From contig JACDZG010000006.1 of NCBI GenBank assembly GCA_013426805.1, positions 47,091-111,090 of the forward strand: a stretch of 64,000 nucleotides of DNA, read 5' to 3'. Source of the stretch: Chromatiaceae bacterium (GTDB taxonomy: Bacteria > Pseudomonadota > Gammaproteobacteria > Chromatiales > Chromatiaceae). Positions 41,725 to 50,439 of the stretch are shown here, piece by piece. A model generated the notes under the pieces. It had not been told where the DNA came from. It saw nothing but the letters and a program-made list of their open reading frames with translations, and did not search any database. Every line of letters starts with the position of its first letter. Within the stretch, counting starts at the first letter, position 1. The translations under genes and the position numbers were made by a program.

Positions 41725-43173
41725 ATGCGCATACCCAGACGTACCAAGATCGTCGCGACCCTGGGGCCGGCCACCGACCCGCCGGCCATGATGGACGCGA
41801 TGATCGCCGCCGGTGTCGATGTGGTGCGGCTCAATTGCTCCCATGACACCCATGAGCGTCACCGCGAGCGGGTGGCCCTGGTGCGTGAGCGCGCCGCGGC
41901 GGCCGGCCAGGAAATCTCCATTCTGCTCGATCTGCAAGGACCGAAAATCCGTATCGGCCGCTTCAAAGACGGGCCGATCGACCTGGCGCTGGGCGACGCT
42001 TTCGCCATCGATACCGCCTGTCCGCTCACCGAGGGCGACCGCACCCGGGTCGGCACCACCTATGCGACCCTGGCGGATGATGTCTACCCGGACGATACCT
42101 TGTTGCTGGACGATGGGGCGATCGAACTCTGGGTCGCGTCGGTCAGCAGCGGGCGCATCGACTGCACGGTCGTGGCCGGCGGCAAGCTCTCCAACAACAA
42201 GGGCATCAACAAGAAGGGCGGCGGCCTCTCCGCTCCGGCATTGACCGACAAGGACGAGGCCGACATCCGCCTGGCCGCCGAACTGGGCGCCGACTACCTG
42301 GCGGTTTCGTTCGTCCGCAACGCCGCGGATGTGCAACTCGCGCGCCAACTGTTCCGGGCGGCCGGCGGCCGCGGCGGCATCGTCGCCAAGATCGAGCGGG
42401 CGGAGTCGCTCAACGCGGTGGACGAGATCATCCAGGCGGCGGATGTCATCATGGTCGCCCGCGGCGACCTGGGCGTGGAGATCGGCGACGCCAAGCTGCC
42501 GGCGGTGCAGAAGCACCTGATCAGCCGCGCCCGCTCACTCAACACCGTGGTGATCACCGCCACCCAGATGATGCAGTCCATGATCGACAACCCCATCCCG
42601 ACGCGGGCCGAGGTATTCGACGTGGCGAACGCGGTGCTGGACGGCACCGACGCGGTGATGCTCTCGGCCGAGTCGTCGATCGGCCGGGACCCGGCCAGGG
42701 TGGTGGAAGCGCTCGACCGCATCTGCAGCGAGGCCGAGCGGCACGTCACCCGCTCCGGGCATCGCATCGACACGGTGTTCGGCCGGGTCGACGAGGCGAT
42801 CGCCATGGCCACTATGTACACGGCCAATCATCTGGGCGTCAAGGCGATTGCGGCCTTGACCGAGACCGGCTCCACCGTGAAATGGATGTCGCGTATCAGC
42901 TCCGGCATCCCCATCCTGGCGATGGCTCGCAACGCCGAGACCCGCCGCAAGGTGCGGATCTTCCGCGGTGTCTATCCGGTCAGTTTCGAGTTGGCGAGCA
43001 AGGACGTCAACGAGCTGAACATGGAGGTCGTCGAGGAACTGCTGCGGCGCGGAACCGTGCGTAACGGCGACCTGGTCATCATCACCAAGGGTGACCGTTC
43101 CGGTGTCGGAAACCAGACCAACATCATGAAGATCATGCGGGTCGGCGAGCACAAGCTGCTGGTGCGGGACTAG
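41725..43173 (+). CDS. pyk: Pyruvate kinase
   Basis: A 482-residue enzyme with the barrel core TKIVATLGPATDPP, ILLDLQGPKIRIG, the catalytic signature IVAKIERAESLNAVDEII (active Lys), and MVARGDLGVEIGDAKLPAVQK. The C-terminal effector domain is present (AIAALTETGSTVKWMSRISSG). It makes pyruvate from PEP. It sits between Calvin-cycle genes, as in several autotrophic proteobacteria. Confidence 0.96.
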   Translation: MRIPRRTKIVATLGPATDPPAMMDAMIAAGVDVVRLNCSHDTHERHRERVALVRERAAAAGQEISILLDLQGPKIRIGRFKDGPIDLALGDAFAIDTACPLTEGDRTRVGTTYATLADDVYPDDTLLLDDGAIELWVASVSSGRIDCTVVAGGKLSNNKGINKKGGGLSAPALTDKDEADIRLAAELGADYLAVSFVRNAADVQLARQLFRAAGGRGGIVAKIERAESLNAVDEIIQAADVIMVARGDLGVEIGDAKLPAVQKHLISRARSLNTVVITATQMMQSMIDNPIPTRAEVFDVANAVLDGTDAVMLSAESSIGRDPARVVEALDRICSEAERHVTRSGHRIDTVFGRVDEAIAMATMYTANHLGVKAIAALTETGSTVKWMSRISSGIPILAMARNAETRRKVRIFRGVYPVSFELASKDVNELNMEVVEELLRRGTVRNGDLVIITKGDRSGVGNQTNIMKIMRVGEHKLLVRD

Positions 43174-43237
43174 CCGAATCCGCTCGACCTGAATCAACCC
43201 CTAACCAACCTTTCCACCAAGAACGAGGAGAACCACC

Positions 43238-44302
43238 ATGGCTTTGATCACAATGCGTCAACTGCTGGACCATGCCGCCGAGCATGGCTACGGCGTCCCG
43301 GCGTTCAACGTCAACAACCTGGAACAGATGCGCGCGATCATGGAGGCCGCCGCCGAGACCAACTCCCCGGTCATCGTCCAGGCCTCCGCCGGGGCACGTA
43401 AGTATGCCGGTGCGCCCTTCCTGCGTCACCTGATCCTCTCCGCCATCGAGGAATGGCCGGACATTCCGGTGTGCATGCACCAGGATCACGGCACCTCCAT
43501 GCCCATCTGCCAGCGCTCCATCCAGCTCGGCTTCTCCTCCGTCATGATGGACGGCTCACTCGGCGAGGACGGCAAGACGCCAACCTCTTACGAGTACAAC
43601 GTCGACATCACCAAGGCCGTCGTCGCCATCTCCCATGCCTGCGGCGTCTCGGTCGAAGGCGAACTGGGCTGCCTGGGCTCGCTTGAGACCGGCCAGGCCG
43701 GTGAGGAGGACGGCGTCGGCGCCGAGGGCACGCTGGACCACAGCCAGTTGCTCACCGACCCCGAAGAGGCCGCCGACTTCGTCGCCAAGACCAAGGTCGA
43801 TGCGCTCGCCATCGCCATCGGCACCTCCCACGGCGCCTACAAGTTCACCCGGCCGCCCACCGGCGACATCCTGGCGATCGAGCGTATCAAGGAGATCAAC
43901 GCCCGCATCCCCAACACCCATCTGGTGATGCACGGCTCCTCGTCGGTGCCCCAGGAATGGCTGGCGATCATCAACAAGTTCGGCGGCGACATGGGTGAGA
44001 CCTACGGCGTGCCCGTCTCCGAAATCGTCGAGGGCATCAAGCACGGCGTGCGTAAGGTCAACATCGACACCGATCTGCGCATGTCCTCCACCGGCGCCAT
44101 CCGTCAGTTCTTTGCGGAACACCCGAAGGAATTCGACCCCCGCAAGTTCCTCGCGGTCGCCACCAAGGCGATGAAGGGCATCTGCAAAGACCGCTACGAA
44201 GCCTTCGGTACGGCCGGCAACGCCGGCAAGATCAAGGTGCTCTCCATGGATGCCATGACCACGCGCTATGCCAAGGGCGAGCTTGATCCCCAGATCAAGT
44301 AG
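43238..44302 (+). CDS. fba: Class II fructose-bisphosphate aldolase (Calvin-cycle type)
   Basis: A 354-residue zinc aldolase of the CbbA type. Metal ligands are in MHQDHGTSM (His pair region) and in [10 protein letters not shown]; substrate-binding [13 protein letters not shown] and [10 protein letters not shown] follow. It makes fructose-1,6- or sedoheptulose-1,7-bisphosphate. A strong AGGAGAACC site precedes the ATG. It is the last gene of the cluster and is followed by two terminators. Confidence 0.97.
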   Translation: MALITMRQLLDHAAEHGYGVPAFNVNNLEQMRAIMEAAAETNSPVIVQASAGARKYAGAPFLRHLILSAIEEWPDIPVCMHQDHGTSMPICQRSIQLGFSSVMMDGSLGEDGKTPTSYEYNVDITKAVVAISHACGVSVEGELGCLGSLETGQAGEEDGVGAEGTLDHSQLLTDPEEAADFVAKTKVDALAIAIGTSHGAYKFTRPPTGDILAIERIKEINARIPNTHLVMHGSSSVPQEWLAIINKFGGDMGETYGVPVSEIVEGIKHGVRKVNIDTDLRMSSTGAIRQFFAEHPKEFDPRKFLAVATKAMKGICKDRYEAFGTAGNAGKIKVLSMDAMTTRYAKGELDPQIK

Positions 44303-44303
44303 G

Positions 44304-44360
44304 CTTTTTTTGGCTAGCGCCAAAAAAATGAAGGGCGCCTTAGGGCGCCCTTTATTTTTT
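44304..44360 (+). terminator. Two stacked terminators after fba
   Basis: The first is a TTTTTTTGGC/GCCAAAAAAA palindrome (44304-44327) that could work in both directions. The second is AAGGGCGCC/GGCGCCCTT followed by TATTTTTT (44331-44360). They close the tkt-fba cluster. Confidence 0.85.
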
Positions 44361-44395
44361 GGGCTGATCAAGCAAAGTTCAGCAACCGGAGCGAG

Positions 44396-44830
44396 GATCA
44401 GGTCATCAAGCACGCCTTCATCGGCCCGGAGCAGGTGGAACTGAGACCGACGGGGTGGAGGACGGCCGCGCATGTTATAACGGGGGAAGAGGAGGAGACG
44501 CCGGACGGCACTGTGCTCGACTTCATCACCGGGGATAGTCAAGCTCAATGACAAGCAGTTCATCGGCCAGGAAAGGGAGCACAAGCTGGTTCAAAGAACT
44601 TGGCTATGAGCAGGCGTACTCTCTGGATCTGGTCCGGCTCAATGTCAGTATCAAGCCCGCGCAAAGCCCGGCAAAGCGCTTTCCCCTAGTCGTGCTTCAC
44701 CAGACGGGTCCGAGCGAGTCACGGGGCCTCGCCCCGCGCGCCTACATCCTGTTCGACATCCAACCGGCCAAGAGGGCGGACGACCGTCCGCCCAATATGC
44801 AGTCTGAACCAACGGCACCAATCGCTTAGT
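44396..44830 (+). pseudogene. Decayed coding remnant, possibly a restriction-enzyme N-terminus
   Basis: Three frames carry peptide-like pieces in order: one from 44396 ending ...TPDGTVLDFITGDSQ (stop at 44551), a second from 44538 reading VKLNDKQFIGQEREHKLVQR (stop at 44609), and a third reading KELGYEQAYSLDLVRLNVSI. The order and spacing recall the HSDR_N-like start of type I restriction subunits (DFITG, then EExxR...L, then GY...i), but similarity is weak. The wider gap 44361-45001 shows nothing else firm. Confidence 0.3.
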
Positions 44831-45001
44831 CCGTAGTCTGGTCAAACAGCGAAGATCCGGAGCCTCGACGTCAATGACGTCTCGCGCTATGCCAAGGCGA
44901 TCCAGGATACCTTCGCGCCGGGGCGCCGCAAACTGCACCGGGCCGTCTCCGGTTCACTGCGCCAGGCGTTCAAGGCTTCCTTGCGGTCTGCGTCATTAAT
45001 C

Positions 45002-46411
45002 CTATATCGGCTTGAAAATAGAGGCTCCAGTCTCCCTGAGGCGTCCGTAGAACTCAACAGCGTATCGATCCGTCATGCCGGCCACAAAATCGCAGATCAT
45101 CCTCTTCTTTGAATCGGTATCGGTTAGACGGTTGTACATCACTTGAACGTCGTCAGGCAAGAGCAAGTTCCCTTCATCGGAGTCCAGTGTTTCAAAGATC
45201 GTACGAACAACTTCATAGCCACGATACTCGACTACTTTCAAGCGTGGGGACATGATTGTCAAAAGATAATTGAGATGTTTCAATGCTTCTATCTTCACCC
45301 TGATGTCTCTCCTTACCTCCACTTCGGAGAAGCGAAGTCCTTTACTTATTCCTCTTGGGGTTACTGAAACCCCGCGGACAAAGCCATCAATCATTGCTGA
45401 TGAGAATCTAGAACGCATCGCGCCATCAACGGCGATGAGTTTGGACGCTTCGTAGCCCGCGATGAGTCTTGACGTTATGGGCGTGCCAGGGGGTTCTGGA
45501 TCATCGGCTGTCAAGTCAGGAAAGATAAGGATGTCTGTCAGAGCGGCAAATACCTCATCCTTCGTCACGTCATTTATTTCTTTCTTAACCTTACTCCACA
45601 AGATGTCGAATAGGCTTTCGTTTCCAATTTTGGCGAGCAATGCAAGAGGATGAGTAAAGTCCGCCTTCATCGTATCTTCGAGGTCATATGTCGAATAGGC
45701 TATATCGTCGGCGATGTCCATGATCTGGCACTCGATCGTCTTGAACTTCTGGTGCTCGCCTTCCGGGCTACCTACATTCTGCTTGATCTTGTCTACGAGA
45801 CCGCGCTCGGAGGCGTAGTAGCCCTTCTTGAGCGCATCCGATTCTTTGCGTCGTAGCGGGATGGGCACATCGTATTTGAGGATCGCTGCCAGAGTCCGAT
45901 AGGTCAAATTAAGTCCCAGGCGGCGATCGACGCCTCTGTGTGAGATGCCACAAACGTCAGATTCCGATGGATCATGCATGAGCGCCTATTTTTCCACTCG
46001 CGACAGTATCCGCAGCGTCTGGGCGTTGCCCTCAAAGCCACCGCAATTCTTCATACAGTCATCTAGCGCACGTTCGCCGTTGTGTCCGAACGGCGGATGT
46101 CCCAGATCGTGCGCTAAACCTGCGAATTCAACGAGGTCCAAGTCGATAGGCGAATCCTGGAATCCAGGGCATGTTTTATTGATTTTTAGTGCTATCCCTT
46201 TTGCCACCTGCGCCACTTCAAGTGAATGAGTTAAGCGATTCCGGAAGAAGTCGGACTCATGGCCTGGAAAGAGTTGCGTCTTTCCCTGAAGGCGTCTGAA
46301 TGCAGGGCAATGAAGCAGACGGCCGTAGTCACGGCGGAAGGCGGAGCGTCCAATATCGAGTGCCTCGTCGTCGGGCATTTCCCTCAGATAGTCGTTTTCG
46401 TCGTAGAGCAT
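45002..46411 (-). pseudogene. dgt: dGTP triphosphohydrolase (dgt) interrupted by an in-frame amber codon
   Basis: Both parts are in the same frame: 46411-45989 encodes [18 protein letters not shown] through RILSRVEK. Then TAG (45988-45986) is followed by ALMHDPSESDVCGISHRGVD and RLGLNLTYRTLAA to 45002. The HD metal site is in [13 protein letters not shown] and [15 protein letters not shown], and the NIECQIMDIADDIAYSTYDLED-type helix is present as CQIMDIADDIAYSTYDLED. Total length (469 codons) fits Dgt, which hydrolyses dGTP to deoxyguanosine and triphosphate and can act in phage defence. The stop sits where homologues usually read a Lys or similar (RVEK-x-AL). GC is well below that of neighbours, suggesting transfer. 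Confidence 0.85.
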
Positions 46412-46427
46412 GGGTTCCTCCCCAAAC

Positions 46428-46450
46428 AAAAAAAACCACCCGAAGGTGGT
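46428..46450 (-). terminator. Intrinsic terminator just ahead of dgt
   Basis: On the minus strand the hairpin ACCACC-TTCG-GGTGGT is followed by a run of eight T, only 17 bases before the dgt ATG and abutting its GGGGAGGAACCC ribosome site. It may end the small upstream gene (46637-46798) or act as an attenuator for dgt. Confidence 0.8.
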
Positions 46451-46636
46451 ATATATTGCGAACATGCATTGATTTCTGGAGTTTCCGGCTTTTCCATGGG
46501 GTCGACCGAGGGGTTGTGCAGAGGCCTAGAGGGGGGCGAGGGGTTCGCCTAGATCCCCGCAAGACCCATCACAAACCCCCGATCCCAAGCGCTTTGCGCT
46601 CTGACAGTTTTCAGAACCCGGAAACCTCAGTTGAGG

Positions 46637-46798
46637 TTACTTTTGCTTTTCGTTGCGTGCGTTTTTAACTGCGGGGGTAGGCGCAACCTTGGTGGACGAA
46701 CTCCGTGTCTTAGCTGCCATCATGCTATTGAAGAAGCTTAGCTGGCCTTTCGCTGCTCTTTGGGCCTCCTTGACAACCTGAAATTCTGCTGCTTTCAT
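46637..46798 (-). CDS. Small basic protein upstream of dgt
   Basis: A 53-residue frame, MKAAEFQVVKEAQRAAKGQL, then FFNSMMAAKTRSSSTKVAPT and a Lys/Asn-rich tail. It is amphipathic in the first half and basic at the end; GGGAAAACACA precedes the ATG. The AT-rich upstream sequence (TTGACAGTTACTG-like, around 46818-46830) could be a promoter or operator. It has the same low GC as dgt. The family is unknown; coding status rests on a start, ribosome site, clean frame and a terminator downstream. Confidence 0.4.
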   Translation of the reverse strand: MKAAEFQVVKEAQRAAKGQLSFFNSMMAAKTRSSSTKVAPTPAVKNARNEKQK

Positions 46799-47106
46799 TG
46801 TGTTTTCCCATCGTGTTGACAGTTACTGTTAATTTTAGTGCTTTTCTGTGGTGCATGTCGAAATTTTCAGGTAGATCCATCTGTACAAACCTCACAACCC
46901 CACGATCGAGATTGCTCAGCCGCAGATCCTCAGGTTTGCGGTAGGTTAGCCCGGATCTGCGCGCGCCTCGCCAAAAACCCGCGAGGATTCGGTTCAGGGG
47001 AAGCCGCGATTCGTTGCTATGCGGGATCAGGCAGATCCGGAGCAGGCGCGCGACCCAAGGTACCTGCGTGCGCCCGTTTACGGTGTGGCGCTAGCTTACA
47101 AACCGC

Positions 47107-47382
47107 ATGGACGACCAGTTTACCGCGGGTCTCCAAGAGAAGGCCGACGTGATGACCAACGACGGCAGGCGGCCGATCTCGACCATCTGGAGTATCAGCT
47201 CAGCCAAGTACGAGGACTTGGGGCGCCTGCGAGTCAGCATGGTGCGCAAGACCCCGGGTCAGGGAGATCTCGATGGGATCGCCCCCAAACTGATCCGGGC
47301 CGAGCGCAGGTCGTTCACGATCCCGATCGAGGAGAATCCCGATTGCGGAGGGCGATGCGGTCCTCGACGCCTCTGGACTTAA
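47107..47382 (+). CDS. Hypothetical frame, unknown family
   Basis: A 91-residue frame containing FTAGLQEKADVMTNDGRRPI, WSISSAKYEDLGRLRVSMVRKTP and FTIPIEENPDCGG. It ends 14 bp before the DUF4325 gene. The last ~15 codons look out of frame with a better-looking reading (EGDAVLDASGLKF) one frame over, so it may be a frameshifted remnant. The stretch 46831-47106 before it shows no gene. Confidence 0.3.
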   Translation: MDDQFTAGLQEKADVMTNDGRRPISTIWSISSAKYEDLGRLRVSMVRKTPGQGDLDGIAPKLIRAERRSFTIPIEENPDCGGRCGPRRLWT

Positions 47383-47396
47383 ATTCGTTGACCGCT

Positions 47397-47720
47397 ATGG
47401 ACACGCCCACCCACCGTAAACATCTGCTGCTCAGCGCCCAATCGAAGGGTCGTTTTGCGGGCCTGCGCTCCGTTGCCGTGCCCCCTCGACAGCAGGCTGA
47501 AGAGGCGTTGCGGCAAGGCCATGAGGTGGTTTTCGACTTCGCCGGTCTGGCGGTGACCCAGTCCTTTGTTGATGAGTTGATCGGCGCGCTGATCCTGCGG
47601 CACGGCCCCGATATTCTTGACCGCATCGTCTTCAAGAACTGCTCGGACGACACGCGTGCCATTATCGAGTTCGTCGCTGCCGATCGCTGCGATCAGTGTT
47701 CGAGCGCCCGGCCTCACTGA
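47397..47720 (+). CDS. STAS-like DUF4325 domain protein
   Basis: A 107-residue protein starting MDTPTHRKHLLLSAQSKGRF and carrying the DUF4325 core: VVFDFAGLAVTQSFVDELIG, then ILDRIVFKNCSDDTRAIIEF and a VAADR end. DUF4325 proteins usually pair with a small HATPase in regulatory switches; no intact partner is seen. The in-frame region upstream of 47397 looks non-coding. Confidence 0.7.
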   Translation: MDTPTHRKHLLLSAQSKGRFAGLRSVAVPPRQQAEEALRQGHEVVFDFAGLAVTQSFVDELIGALILRHGPDILDRIVFKNCSDDTRAIIEFVAADRCDQCSSARPH

Positions 47721-47767
47721 CGGTGTGACAGCGCGACGCCACGCGCGTGCCGGCGTCATCCGTTGCG

Positions 47768-48594
47768 ATGTGCGACCTGCTCGACCCCAAGAACGACTAT
47801 GTATTCAAGCGTCTGTTCGGCGACGCCCCGGACCTGCTGGTGGCGCTGATCAACGCCGTGCGCCGGTGCGCGGCGCCGATCACGCACATCGCGGTGAAGA
47901 ATCCGGCCATTGATGCCGCGGAATTGCACGGCAAATACATCATCCTGGACCTGCTGGCCGAAGACGCGGCAGGCCGTAGGATGCGGTGAGGCACGAACCG
48001 CATCACTCCCCGCGTGACCTGCGATGCGGTTCGTGCCTCACCGCATCCTACGGTGAACTTCAGCCGGCCATCGGCATCCATCTGCTCGACTTCGACCTGT
48101 TCCAGGACCCGGCGCACCAGGACCAGGCGCTGTGGTGTTTTGAAATGCGCGATGCCGCGCGCCCGGCGGTGACTCTGGGTCAGGAACTCCAGCTCAACCT
48201 GATCGAACTGCGCAAGGCCGATCGGCTCCAACAAACCGAGGGCGCGCTCGGCGCCTGGATCACACTCTTTGAACACTGGCAGGAGGAAGACACCATGGCG
48301 CAGATCGTCGACCCACCGGTGCGCGCCGCGCTGGACAAACTCAAGACCTTGAGCGCCGACGCCGAGGCCCGGCGCCTGGCCTTCGTGCGCGAGCGGACGC
48401 TGCGCGACGAGCGCAGCTTGCTCAAGGATGCGCGGGAAGAGGGTCGGGAGGAAGGTCGGGCCGAAGGTCGGGCCGAAGCCTTGCGCCTGACGGCCATCAA
48501 TCTGATCCACGGTACCGACCTGAGCGATGCGGCCATCGCCTCGATCACTGGACTCGGCATTGCTGACCTCGCCACGCTGCGGCGGGCTTTGTAG
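47768..48594 (+). pseudogene. Rpn-family nuclease (PD-(D/E)XK transposase-like) interrupted by a palindrome
   Basis: The N-terminal piece MCDLLDPKNDYVFKRLFGD through LHGKYIILDLLAEDAAGRR is typical of Rpn/PDDEXK family proteins. It then runs into a perfect palindrome and stops at 47989. The frame resumes after the palindrome with GELQPAIGIHLLDFDLFQDP, then LELRKADR-like sequence, a glutamate/arginine repeat (REEGREEGRAEGRAEAL) and a C-terminal LIHGTDLSDAAIASITG. The segment that normally holds the catalytic EMQ(x)R strand is missing, so the product should be inactive. Rpn proteins promote RecA-independent recombination. Confidence 0.8.
47974..48053. repeat. Perfect 31-bp-arm palindrome inserted in the Rpn gene
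   Basis: Arms 47974-48004 and 48023-48053 are exact inverted copies (starting CCGTAGGATGCGGTGAGGC) around an 18-base loop. It is REP- or MITE-like and replaces part of the nuclease core. Confidence 0.9.
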
Positions 48595-48726
48595 CAACAT
48601 CGGGGTCCGGCCGGAGTGGCGCGCATGATCTGCGCGGCTGGATGTGGTGAGCCGGTCGCGTGAGCGGGCTGGGGAATTTGCCACCAGTGTCAGTGCCGCT
48701 GTGCTCGACGGGGCGGCCAAGAGTGC

Positions 48727-49650
48727 GTGGAGACGCCCGCCCCCGATGACCTGGGGTGGCAACCCTGCGGGTTCCAAAGGGCGACTTTCCTCGGCTATGC
48801 CGCCCAATCCGCCACCGATGCTTTGACGCCTTACCAGTTCGAGTGCCGCGATCCGCGTCCCGACGATGTGGTGATCGAGATCCTCTACTGCGGCGTCTGT
48901 CACTCGGATCTGCACATGGCCCGCAACGACTGGGGCTGGAGCTTCTATCCGCTGGTTCCCGGTCACGAGATCATCGGGCGGGTGGTCAGCGTGGGCGCCG
49001 ATGTCACGCGCTTCCAGCCGGGGGATGCGGTCGGCATCGGCTGCATGGTCGACTCCTCCCGGCACTGCACGCCCTGCGAACAGGGGCTGGAGCAGTATTG
49101 CGAGCAGGGACACACCCTGACCTATAGCTCGTACGACCGCCATGATTAGCGCCCCGCCTATGGCGGCTACTCGCAGCGGATTGTCGCCTCCGAGAGGTTC
49201 GTGCTGAAGGTTCCCGCGGGGCTCGATCCGGCCGGTGCCGCCCCGCTGCTCTGCGCGGGAATCAGTGGTCGTCGCTGCGGCATTGGCAGTTCGGTCCGGG
49301 GAGCCGGGTGGCCATCATCGGATTGGGCGGCCTGGGACACATGGGGCTCAAGTTGGCCAAGGCCCTGGGTGCCGAGGTGACGCTCTTCACGCGCTCGCCC
49401 GGCAAGGAGTCGGATGCCCGTCGACTGGGTGCCGATCGCATCGTGTTGTCCACCGAGACGGCGCAGATGGAGGCGGCGAAGGGGCGCTTTGATCTGATCG
49501 TCGACACTGTTCCCTATGCTCACGACGTCAATCCTTATCTGTCCACGCTGACGCTCGACGGCACCCTGGTGCTGGTCGGGCTCGTGGGTGATCTGGAGCC
49601 CGCCCTCAGCACGGTTCCACTGATCCTGGGTCGCAAGTTCACATCGTCCA
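48727..49650 (+). pseudogene. Zinc alcohol dehydrogenase, broken and 3'-truncated
   Basis: Zn-binding N-terminal domain: EILYCGVCHSDLHMARNDWG, YPLVPGHEIIGRVVSVGADV, and structural zinc Cys in CTPCEQGLEQYCEQGH. An in-frame TAG at 49147-49149 follows SSYDRHD, then RPAYGGYSQRIVASERFVLK continues in frame. A frameshift near 49265 moves the NAD-binding domain (AIIGLGGLGHMGLKLAKALG) to another frame. The C-terminus is lost at about 49640, exactly where the convergent vapC gene ends. It was an NAD(P)-dependent alcohol/aldehyde reductase; it is now dead. Confidence 0.85.
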
Positions 49651-50037
49651 GTCTTCGACCGCGAGGCCGTCGACTTGACCGAAAGCCCGGTCGTTGGTCA
49701 CCAGTACCGCGCCAACGCTCAGTGCGTGTGTTGCGATCAGCAGATCGATCGGCGCAAGCAGCTTGCCTTGACGCTCCATCGCGGCGCGCACCGTCCCGTA
49801 ACGGCCCGCAACAACACTATCCCATGGCAAGACATCGACACGCCGCAAGAAGGCCCGAACGGCAAGATGGAGTCGCTTGGCGTCCGGCCGTTTCGCCAGA
49901 CCGAACAGCAACTCGCCTTCGGTGATCGCCGAGATGCACAGGGCGGTGATGGGCGCGCCGACCACGCGCTGTACGACAACCGGATGCTCCTTGAGCAAGT
50001 GGCTCACGGCATTGGTGTCGAGCATGTATTGCTTCAT
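49639..50037 (-). CDS. vapC: VapC-type PIN ribonuclease toxin
   Basis: A 132-residue PIN protein. Active-site acids: Asp7 in YMLDTNAVSHLL, Glu in ITEGELLFGLAKR, Asp in PIDLLIATHAL, Asp in LVTNDRAFGQVDGL, so the full set is present. The start overlaps the antitoxin stop (ATGA). Family toxins cut tRNA or rRNA. Its 3' end abuts the truncated alcohol dehydrogenase. Confidence 0.92.
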   Translation of the reverse strand: MKQYMLDTNAVSHLLKEHPVVVQRVVGAPITALCISAITEGELLFGLAKRPDAKRLHLAVRAFLRRVDVLPWDSVVAGRYGTVRAAMERQGKLLAPIDLLIATHALSVGAVLVTNDRAFGQVDGLAVEDWTM

Positions 50038-50294
50038 TCACTCCAACCCGCGAACGGGTCGCGCGCGTGCGTTCCCTGATGACGCTCGTGCGCGTCGAGA
50101 AAATCCGCCGACACTTCCGCATCCTTGAGGATAGCGAAAAATTCATCCCAGTCCGTCGGCTTGCGCGACAAAATCACGTCGCCGGTTGCCGGATCTCGAC
50201 GGATGAACACTTCTTTCGTATCGAATCGATAGGCGGCCGGCAAACGGACCGCCTGGCTCCGACCGTTTGTGAAAAGTTTGGCGACTTGGCTCAT
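50034..50294 (-). CDS. vapB: VapB-type antitoxin (AbrB-like DNA binding)
   Basis: An 86-residue protein with an N-terminal swapped-hairpin DNA-binding domain (AKLFTNGRSQAVRLPAAYRF), the VapB hallmark, and a C-terminal toxin-neutralising tail (DWDEFFAILKDAEVSADFLD). It is the first gene of the operon with vapC, overlapping by four bases, and should repress its own promoter. Confidence 0.92.
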   Translation of the reverse strand: MSQVAKLFTNGRSQAVRLPAAYRFDTKEVFIRRDPATGDVILSRKPTDWDEFFAILKDAEVSADFLDAHERHQGTHARDPFAGWSE

Positions 50295-50304
50295 GGCGGT
50301 ATCC

Positions 50305-50340
50305 TCCGGCGTTGATATATATCATAGTATATTATAAAGG
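50305..50340 (-). promoter_or_regulatory. Likely vapBC promoter/operator
   Basis: An AT-rich island in GC-rich surroundings. On the minus strand it reads TATAAT (50336-50331), about 37 bases before the vapB ATG, and continues as overlapping ATATACTATGATATATATCA half-palindromes that could bind the VapBC complex. Confidence 0.45.
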
Positions 50341-50439
50341 TCGGTCCGGCGTTGGCGAACGGCCTGCTTCGCCGCGTCGGCAGGCCGGTTCCGTTACACT
50401 GGACGCCTGCGCAACACCAAACCACGATGAGGAACCGCG

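Noticed and set aside
41014..42516. 500-codon minus-strand frame across pgk and pyk
   Set aside because: Shadow of two certain genes in a GC-rich genome; no motif.
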